NCBI GenBank assembly: GCA_030142905.1 | Contig: JASJOG010000095.1 | Location: 1,054,001-1,118,000, forward strand | From: Heliopora coerulea | Lineage: Eukaryota > Cnidaria > Anthozoa > Scleralcyonacea > Helioporidae | Length of the DNA stretch: 64,000 nucleotides | Reading direction: 5' to 3' | In this document: positions 57,078 through 64,000 of the stretch, one piece after another | How positions within the stretch are numbered: the stretch's first letter is position 1 | Layout of the letters: the number at the start of each line of letters is the position of its first letter | Translations under genes and position numbers: made by a program | The notes under the pieces: generated by a model | The model's input: the letters and a program-made list of their open reading frames with translations, nothing else | The model's database searches: none | Told to the model about the DNA's origin: nothing

Positions 57078-57659
57078 TTACAAGAGAGTACAGCAGCAGT
57101 CGCTTCTTCCTCTGCGACATGCAATGGCCTCCCTTACTGCTGCTTCGAATACTTCCTGGACTCCATCGCGTTTAAGAGCTGAACATTCCAAGAAATCTGC
57201 AGCTCCGGTTTCACTTGCGAGCTTGTTTCCCTGGGCGACCGTCACCGGAGATTGACCTGATTCCTGGAGATCTTTTATAACGTTGTCGTCGTCTCTCAGA
57301 TCCTTTTTTAATGCCACCAAAATAACGGGAACTCGTGGACAGAACTGCTCAACCTCCGGCACCCATCTTTCCTTGACGTTGTCGTAACTACTTGGGGAGT
57401 CAACGGAGTAGCAAATCAAAATGACGTCACTTCCAGGGTAAGACAATGGCCTAAGACGATCGTAATCCTCTTGGCCAGCGGTATCGTACAGTTCAAGTTC
57501 AATGTCTTTACCGTCTACAGCCAGCTCTTTGACGTAATTCTCAAAGACAGTAGGAACGTAGTCCGGTGGGAATTCATTATTCCTGAAAACCATAAGTAGA
57601 CAAGTCTTTCCACACGCGCCATCGCCAACTATGACGAGCTTTAGTCTCGAGTAGGACAT
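57078..57659 (-). CDS. Rho-family small GTPase (RhoA-like), intronless coding region
   Basis: 193 aa, the normal Rho length. P-loop GDGACGKT, switch I with [10 protein letters not shown] (effector Thr present), switch II with [17 protein letters not shown], the Rho insert region around [18 protein letters not shown]5 ECSAL and the C-terminal CTLL. CTLL is a CAAX box whose Leu predicts geranylgeranylation, preceded by an Arg and two Cys. The G4 guanine-specificity motif is ALKKDL, where RhoA has GNKKDL: the Asn is replaced by Leu. This should weaken guanine selectivity or nucleotide affinity. Directly before the ATG lies TTTTCAGGCATAAAA, a good acceptor site, so a 5' UTR intron is likely. Rho proteins steer actin from the plasma membrane. 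A diverged duplicate or retrocopy is possible given the lack of introns. Confidence 0.9.
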   Translation of the reverse strand: MSYSRLKLVIVGDGACGKTCLLMVFRNNEFPPDYVPTVFENYVKELAVDGKDIELELYDTAGQEDYDRLRPLSYPGSDVILICYSVDSPSSYDNVKERWVPEVEQFCPRVPVILVALKKDLRDDDNVIKDLQESGQSPVTVAQGNKLASETGAADFLECSALKRDGVQEVFEAAVREAIACRRGRSDCCCTLL

Positions 57660-60163
57660 TTTTATGCCTGAAAATTAGAAACGGTTAATTCAGTTTTAAA
57701 TGCACTCTCCTATTATGCAACAAAAATCTCGAAAGTTTTCGCGTCGAACGTTTGTTGTGGTATTGAACTTGTAAACCACATTTCTATACTAATTCCTCTC
57801 GAACACTTTTATCAGATCTTTCATCAGATAAATACGTACAGACAAAAGCTTTGAGTTTAAAAGCCTAAATATGCAACACTTTTGCTTTGGATTTGAAAGC
57901 GTTTGTCAAGAATAGGGTGACGCTCTGACAAACAGTTGGTGGAGTTTATTATTCAATTTTCTTCTAACTGCAAGAAAAGTACCTCTCCGTTGTTAGATCC
58001 TGACGGTGGGCATATTTCGCAACTAAACCACTCATCCAATTTCCGGGTTGGGTTTCACTGATTCCATAACAAACATATGACATGCAGAAGTTAAAAAAAC
58101 ACACACATTCGAGTTTGCCTCGTGTCTGCGTATGGCAATACAGAACGTCCACTTACTTTGTAAATGGTATATATATATACATATATATATATATTGATAT
58201 TGATATAGATATATTGTAAACGGCGCCTACATATGGGATATCTGGAACCGTCAGTAACTATAGGTAGATGTGTCTACACCGTACTCTAGCCAGCTCATCG
58301 GTCTGGTGTAAGAGTCGACGTTTAAGAGATGAAAAAGTGCTCTTCGGGTCTTGCCAAATTTTACGACTTACTTTTACACTTTCATCGTTTAATTGTCCAT
58401 CAGCAAAGCACAAGCAACCTTTTTTATCGACCATGCATTTGAATGAATTCAACGTCTGTTATATCGATAATTAAATTTATATAACGATGCCAAAACTCTT
58501 ATAGTCTCCTCTACTCTTCATTCTCGTTTGAAAACCCCTGAAAAATACCATTATCTTTTATAATTGTAAATCAATAGACAAGATCATTCAAAGATTAATC
58601 CTCATAAGTCCGAAATCGATATTGAAACCCTGGACGTCCACGACATACTGTTCAGCGGCAATAGATAACCTTGATGTTTTCTTTTGCCGATTCCCACGTC
58701 ATACGTATTTTTGGAGCTTCAGAGGTGCGTAGGTTCTAATTTGCGTCACTAGCTCATTACTTCCTTGGCCTAATACTGAGGTTAAATAAGACAAAAGAAC
58801 CCTTTCGTAACGACTTAAGAAATGTAGGAATTACTGCAATATTGCGACAAATTAAACGAAGACAAACCATTCAACGTGACGGAAATTTAATCGTTCTTGC
58901 TTAAGTAAACAGCAATATGAACTTGCCTTCTCGATTATTGCTGCATTAGCGGATTTCAAAAGAGAAAACCGACCATAGTTAGACACGAATTAGTCTAATT
59001 CCTAACAGTCGCGCACCTCCAAAATATTAATGTATTCAGAGGAACTAGATCCCATTATCTTAGCCGTATTTTTTAAACTAGGCGGAAACTATGTGTTGAA
59101 TAAGACATCATCTTGACAGCAGACAGGACTTTTTTTGACCAACATACTTATCAACTGATTTTAAATCTTACAAAGTTATTTCTCTGGCATCCCTACTAGA
59201 ATGAATTCGATACTCAGTATACAACACAATATTGACTTGTGAATTGATTATGAATATTAACGACCATTTCTCAGCGTGCTTGAGGTTTTAAATTGCTCGA
59301 AGGCGTGTCAAAGAACAGGAATAAGTCACACGATCTCAGCTGGTTGAAATTGAGATTTGAGATACTAGCCTTTTTCAAGTTACCACGAGATGTTTGCAAT
59401 ACATCCTAGTATCACCCAGCGTATTGTTACGTCGAATTAGTGAAATGTTCAAGAATGACGACGGAGACCTGTGCATATACGAGAAATTAATATTTGATGA
59501 AAGTCATTCTATTAACCTAACCTTTACTCTTTACGTCCTAGCTATGTATGCCAAATAAACAAGTCCGACTAAGCTTATATTTCACTCATCTAAAAGGTGT
59601 TGCCTGGTAGTTGATAGATCAAGAATTGGTCGCTTCCATATCACAGAAATCGGTGGAAAAATCTAGTCTGAAAACTCCCAGCACGCTACATTACATCTAA
59701 AGACTAGTAACTCAAACCACAAGCTAAGTTTCCCATACTGATAAACCGATTGAGTGTAATCATTTTTCAAGTTATTCTCATTACGAATACCGTTCGTAAA
59801 TATCTCTTACTAAAAGGAAGATCCTCAGATAAAGGACATCGTTTTATAACTAAACAGTTATGGCGACAGGAATATCCACAATACCCGAGTCCGGTTCGTT
59901 ACAATAATCTTCTCGTTATTTGAACATTACCTTGCTAACCCAACGTTGCGCCACACTTCTGGAGACACTTCACCCAGCTCTTCGGTATGATGTTCTGCTA
60001 CGTTAAGACGTCGTAAATTCCTGTTGGTATTATAATCTTTCCGGCCTTGATATATCAAACCAGTGGACTTCAATGCATGTTTACGTATAATTTATGTATA
60101 TTTTATCGCTGATGAATATTAATTTCAAATATGGACTTACCTCTGTTTTTAATAATGAAAACG
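57660..60163. other. Intergenic stretch without recognisable genes
   Basis: Only short unsupported ORFs. A TA-rich simple repeat (TATATATATACATATA, then GATATTGATATAGATATA) is at about 58168-58214. The 5' UTR exon and promoter of the Rho gene are expected in the first kilobases but cannot be fixed. Confidence 0.45.
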
Positions 60164-60195
60164 ATAATAATGATAATAATAATAATAATAATAAT
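60164..60195. repeat. (AAT)n microsatellite at the front of a LINE fragment
   Basis: AATAATAATAATAATAAT run, slightly interrupted by GAT, immediately before the LINE remnant. A similar run closes the region at 61190-61242. Confidence 0.9.
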
Positions 60196-60227
60196 GGACG
60201 TCATGCCCAACGTATGTAGTTGCTGGT

Positions 60228-60885
60228 ATGTACGAGTTATACGAACAGCTCCTACCAACGAAGTTATACCAAGTTAAGAAAATTAAGACATCACAGTCAA
60301 GTGACGTGTCCTGTCGTGTGTGCAACAAGGCACCGGAAAGCGTAGCTCGCGTGTTAGCGGGATGCTCAGCCCTTGCCCAAAACAAGTATTTGGCAAGACA
60401 ATGCACTGAAAGTGTTATACTTTGAACTGCTACGAGAGTTACAACTGGTCGAAAGTATACCTGCATGGTACTCACCAATCAAGCCTAAACCAGAATACAT
60501 CTCCGAGGATGTCCAAGCCTTGTGAGACATACCGACGTATGGGGAGAATCATGAATTGCAAGCCAACAGAATAGATGCAAAGATAGTGAACCACAAAAGC
60601 AAGGAAGTAGTAGTTTTGGAGATGAGTTGCCCGTGGATAGAAAATAGAGAAAAGAAAGATGAAGAGAAGACAGTAAAGTATGGTCCATTACGTTGGGAGT
60701 TACAAGATCGATACCCTGGATATACAGTCCACCAGTATAATATTATTATGGACGTGCTTGGAGGATGGTCAAGGAGTATGGAAGACGAGTTACGGAAGTT
60801 GCTTGGAAAAAAGACAAAAGATGTGATGCGAAATATGCAGAAATCAGTAGTGTCAAGCACGTTGAATATTGCAAGGACACTATAA
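60228..60885 (+). pseudogene. 3' fragment of a non-LTR retrotransposon ORF, broken
   Basis: A zinc-knuckle-like motif ([20 protein letters not shown]) lies in one frame up to about 60405. The frame then shifts to [12 protein letters not shown] and AWYSPIKPKPEY, meets a TGA at 60522-60524, and continues as NRIDAKIVNHKSKEVVVLEM, EEKTVKYGPLRWELQ and YNIIMDVLGGWS to the stop at 60883-60885. A CCHC-type finger followed by an Asp/Glu/Lys-containing region before the C-terminus recalls non-LTR elements with a restriction-like endonuclease (R2/NeSL type). That clade assignment is from memory of the family and is moderate at best. One frame shift and one nonsense codon make it inactive. Confidence 0.65.
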
Positions 60886-60994
60886 CATGAACACTATAAT
60901 TAGAGATTTTTTCTTTAGAAATTTTTGAAGAGTTGAACATTGAGGACATTATATGAGTTTTATTTTCAGGTGCAAACATTCAAAGATATTCTTA

Positions 60995-61020
60995 AATTAT
61001 ATTATATTATATTATATTGT
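60995..61020. repeat. (ATATT)n microsatellite
   Basis: Five units of TATAT separated by T in the sequence after the LINE fragment. Confidence 0.85.
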
Positions 61021-61189
61021 AATTTGGTTATATTTATACAATTTTATTCGATATTTTTAATTCTTCAATATTTGTGAATAGCTATTTTATAACATTTAGA
61101 ATTGTAACAATATTGTAGAACTCATAGGTTACGCAGAGCGCCCTATGAATCTTTAGGTACGGAATACTGAAGTTTAATAAACTGCACCA

Positions 61190-61242
61190 TAATAATAATA
61201 ATAGTAATAATAATAATAATAATAATAATAGTAATAATAATC
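61190..61242. repeat. (AAT)n microsatellite
   Basis: AATAATAATAAT with two AGT interruptions, 53 bases, directly before another LINE remnant. Confidence 0.95.
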
Positions 61243-61244
61243 GC

Positions 61245-61735
61245 ATTTCAGAAAGCATGTGCTCAAGCTTCTACAAGAATTTTTCTGAAGGTCCTGGCCA
61301 TTTAATTAGGACAGATACCTAAGGCGACGGGAAGTGGCTTGGTGTTTGAAAAAGAACGCTGGCAGTAACATCAGCAAGCTGAAAATGATACGAAATAATA
61401 ATACTAGTGTTTGCGGTGGAATGGGGAAAGGAGGCAGGTTTTCTTGAAGAGAGTATAGTCTGGTACAAAACAGCATGAACGAAAGGAACAGTCATCGAGA
61501 AGCCAGGTAAGAAGCTGGTATAAGACTTCGAGTACAGGATGAGAAAAACAGCGTGAAGACCTGATCCGACTCTTGAAGATGCCGAAGAATCTATAGTATG
61601 GATAGTTGATATGGCCTGCCCTGCAGAGGCGAAGATAGCGGAGAAACGGAGGGGAAAATTGCAAAAAATACCAACAGTTAGCATTAGAAATTCGAGAGGC
61701 ATGTAGGCTACATGGTTGAAATAGTACCCTGGGTA
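61245..61735 (+). pseudogene. LINE C-terminal fragments, left side of the Tigger insertion
   Basis: At 61245-61360 a frame reads FQKACAQASTRIFLKVLAI with stops after it, like the extreme C-terminus of LINE proteins. At 61590-61735 another reads WIVDMACPAEAKIAEKRRGK, then with a shift KYQQLALEIREACRLHG and VEIVPW. This is the order seen in LINE C-termini of the form VDVAxP...KxxKYxxL...VxPVVxGxLG. The fragment is cut at 61735 by the DNA element and resumes at 62766. Confidence 0.6.
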
Positions 61736-62765
61736 CAGTGGAGTCTCGCTATAACGTGCATTGGTATAGCGCGCGACGCGGTATAACGCGGTAAAACTCT
61801 GGACCCAAAATTTCTCAATCACTAAACTGATTTGCAAACCTTGTTCGCTTGGTAGAACCATTGAGCACGAGCGAATCATTAGTAGCCAATCAGCGAGCAG
61901 TACTAGGCACGGGAATTAGCCAATCACGATTCATACAGTACTGTCTTCGCAGAGGTCCGCCTTTTCGCCCTTGTTTTATTGTTTACTCTCTCTGTTTGCG
62001 CACGTGGTTTGCGCCGTAATTGTAAATCATGTCGAGTTTGAATGGAAAGAAGAGAAAGTCCTACAGCATTTCTGACAGCGACGACGACTTCGAAGGATTC
62101 ACCGAGGTGGAAATCAGGCAGACTGAAGAAAGCCTCGGTGCGCACATCGAATACGACGGATTCAACAGTGATGACCTGGCTAACTTACAACCAGGTGCTT
62201 GGCGAGTCCCTAACAGACAGAGGTGAACGCCTGGATCAACGTTGGCGAGAATGAACCAGTGTCGTCCAAAATGACGGAGGACGAGATCACTTTCAGTGCT
62301 CAACAAGAACCACAATTAGAACTAAAGTGTGACGATGATGATGACGATGAGGAACCAGAACCGATGCCATCAATGAAAGCTGTGGTGCAATGCATCGAAA
62401 CAACATTGAAATGGGCCGAACCGTATGAGAATTCTGCGGCCACAGCTGCTTTTCACCTCCGCGATGTTGCATCATGCAAAAGCCGAAGCTCGGAAAACAT
62501 GTAAACAATCAAAAGTAACAGACTTCTGTAATACTTCTTAAAACTATCAAAACAATATCTAACTTACAATTACCACGTGTGTTTATTTTTTAAATCTTTG
62601 ATGCTTGTCATGTCAATGTATTCACGTTTTATACTTTTCTGCGACCTGCACCATTTCCCCCATGCCAAATCCCTATTTTAAATATGTTTCGATATAACAC
62701 ACTTCAGCTATAACGCGGTCATTTACGATGGACCCCATATACCGCGTTATAGCGAGGCTCCACCG
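61736..62765. mobile_element. Tigger/pogo-like DNA transposon, internally deleted (1030 bp)
   Basis: Left end CAGTGGAGTCTCGCTATAAC; right end, on the opposite strand, CGGTGGAGCCTCGCTATAAC. Both continue with GCGGTATA-type subterminal repeats. TA stands on both sides (61734-61735 and 62766-62767). These termini and the TA duplication are typical of Tigger/pogo members of Tc1/mariner. The body keeps short ORFs at 62029-62226 and 62223-62504 but no DDE catalytic core. Confidence 0.88.
62029..62504 (+). pseudogene. Remnants of a Tigger-type transposase ORF
   Basis: Two open pieces lie inside the Tigger-like element. The first (62029-62226, 65 aa) is acidic and starts MSSLNGKKRK. The second (62223-62504, 93 aa) has VNAWINVGENEPVSSKMTED and an Asp/Glu run (DDDDDDEEPEP), which resembles the acidic C-terminal tail after the DDE domain in Tigger/jerky transposases. 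The DNA-binding and catalytic domains are absent, so the two pieces may be an internal-deletion join. Confidence 0.5.
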
Positions 62766-62767
62766 TA

Positions 62768-62844
62768 GTGGGATGTTTAGGCGCAGAAAAGCTTGCAATA
62801 AAACTAAAGATTGAACATCTTCAGAAGACCGCGCTTCCACAATA
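62768..62844 (+). pseudogene. LINE C-terminal fragment, right side of the Tigger insertion
   Basis: Directly after the TA, the frame VGCLGAEKLAIKLKIEHLQK continues the LINE peptide that stopped at VEIVPW on the left, with a stop at about 62842-62844. LINE proteins often have the pattern PVVxGxLG at this place. Confidence 0.6.
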
Positions 62845-64000
62845 GGTAAGATGAGATAAATACAGGGAATAAAAAACGGCAAAACGGATAAAATGGACAA
62901 ATCTCGATTAAATAAGCAGATGCGGATCGGGAATATTAAGAGCATGGTGTCCGAAAGTGGAGGGGATTGGGATGTTTTGTGGTGTCCTCGTTTTCAGTCT
63001 GAAAAAATAACAAAAGGTCATACCCTATGGTCTTGTCCGCTGTATCACGACACCCTTTTCATGCCTCTTTGTTACGTTTCTAGTTTTCCGTCTCAATTCT
63101 GCAAATTCCTGCCTCCTTTTTCTCCGATTTTCACCAGTTTCGCACATCCCGCGTGTTTGGATCGTAGCACCCGAACGTGGAAAACCATCAAGTAATTCTA
63201 TTTCTACCCAGCCTTTCTCCGCCCTGAAATTGATACCCAATGCTAAAAAATTCGATGAATTTTGGATAGTTTCATCGGATAGCTTTTTTATAAACTTAAA
63301 GATATCCCAATTTTCCTAAGTCTGTCCTGAATTTAAATTCTCTTCTGTGTTTAATGGCATCTAAACAATTATTCACCTTAAGCTACGAAGAAAGTAGTGC
63401 AGAAAAATCTGTACACTGGATTAAATCAAGAACAAAATTGAGCTTTTAAGCATTAAAATCACAATTTTGTAATCGTGTCAAAGTGCGCGAAGTTACGGTA
63501 AGTGCGTACAAGTTGTGGCTGAGGTATGAAACCTCCAGTAAACAAAAGTGGTACTGCAGGCCAATTTACACAGCAAGTTTAATCTATGCTCAGTGTTTAA
63601 TACGCTCTGATATGGCAGTCGCTCAGAGGTACAGGTAAAGAGCATTTGGGAATAGAACGGTTGGTGACTTATGTTAAAACATCGATTCTGTAAATTAAGG
63701 AAAAAATATAGTTTGAAACTACATTGGTTCGTACCACTTGTCAATCCTACGGTTAACTTCCAGGTACATTTTGGCAGGAAGATATTTCATACTGATCGTG
63801 AATATATAAAGAAATAGGTGGTAACCTTTTGTATTTCTATATTTGTACCACAACAACTGACCACGAGGATCAATTATATAATAAGAATCCATAAAATGGT
63901 AGAAGACTGCGAGTTACATTTTTGACGAGTGTTCGTCTTTTCCCCATCTCATCGCGCAAACGTGTTAATGTGACTAACCAGAAAATGTTTTTCGTCAGAG
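62845..64000. other. Right end of the window, no gene recognised
   Basis: Short overlapping ORFs on both strands without a domain or exon series. The frame open from 62893 overlaps several antisense frames and has no support. Confidence 0.4.

Noticed and set aside
61319..61879. 186-codon ORF on the minus strand
   Set aside because: It runs antisense over LINE remnants and across the left end of the Tigger-like element, so it cannot be one gene.
62893..63195. 100-codon ORF at the right end of the window
   Set aside because: Overlapping frames on both strands, no domain and no exon partners.
1..64000. CRISPR array, phage or bacterial defence system
   Set aside because: The window is animal DNA with spliced genes; the direct repeats are SINEs, microsatellites and transposon ends, without regular spacers.

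Overview
The window is AT-rich animal genomic DNA with short exons, canonical GT/AG introns and dense transposon debris. It most likely comes from a cnidarian, probably a stony coral or another anthozoan. That assignment is inferred from the gene mix (an intronless class A GPCR, a tandem family of ankyrin/TRP-type channels) and from many tRNA-derived SINEs, foldback MITEs and LINE fragments. No database could be searched.

Layout. 1-8.5 kb: the last 30 codons of an unidentified protein, an intronless class A GPCR (4646-5995) and an intronless coiled-coil protein (6677-7192). 8.5-41.4 kb: three tandem paralogous channel genes on the minus strand, here called A (8544-16028), B (22277-27559) and C (33397-41356). 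I could place five coding exons in each, with identical intron phases, giving predicted proteins of 1430, 1210 and 1433 aa. Each has about five N-terminal ankyrin-like units, six membrane segments with a TRP-type pore, and a very long disordered tail. Copy B has lost its tail: a GAA-to-TAA nonsense change ends the protein, and a LINE with a still-open 868-codon frame sits in the decayed remainder of the exon. Copy A has lost the Gly-Asp of the pore filter that B and C keep.

44.4-55.2 kb: two conserved genes head to head, TBC1D25 (minus, 616 aa) and NPRL2 (plus, 382 aa). Their predicted ATG codons overlap by two bases inside one CATG. The first is a Rab GAP linked to autophagy, the second a subunit of the GATOR1 brake on TORC1. 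56.4-57.7 kb: an intronless Rho-type GTPase with an altered guanine-specificity motif, and a broken tandem copy of it. 60-63 kb: decayed LINE 3' ends, one of them split by a 1030-bp Tigger/pogo-like DNA element in such a way that removing the element rejoins the reading frame.

The spaces between genes hold at least five large inverted-repeat (foldback) elements in several families, one of them inserted inside another, two Tigger/pogo-like elements, and at least seven tRNA-derived SINE pieces. I found no prokaryotic-type system, CRISPR array or rRNA, and no clearly functional tRNA. The observations I rate highest are the shared CATG start of NPRL2/TBC1D25, the paralogue-specific pore change in channel A, and the two-step loss of the channel B tail.
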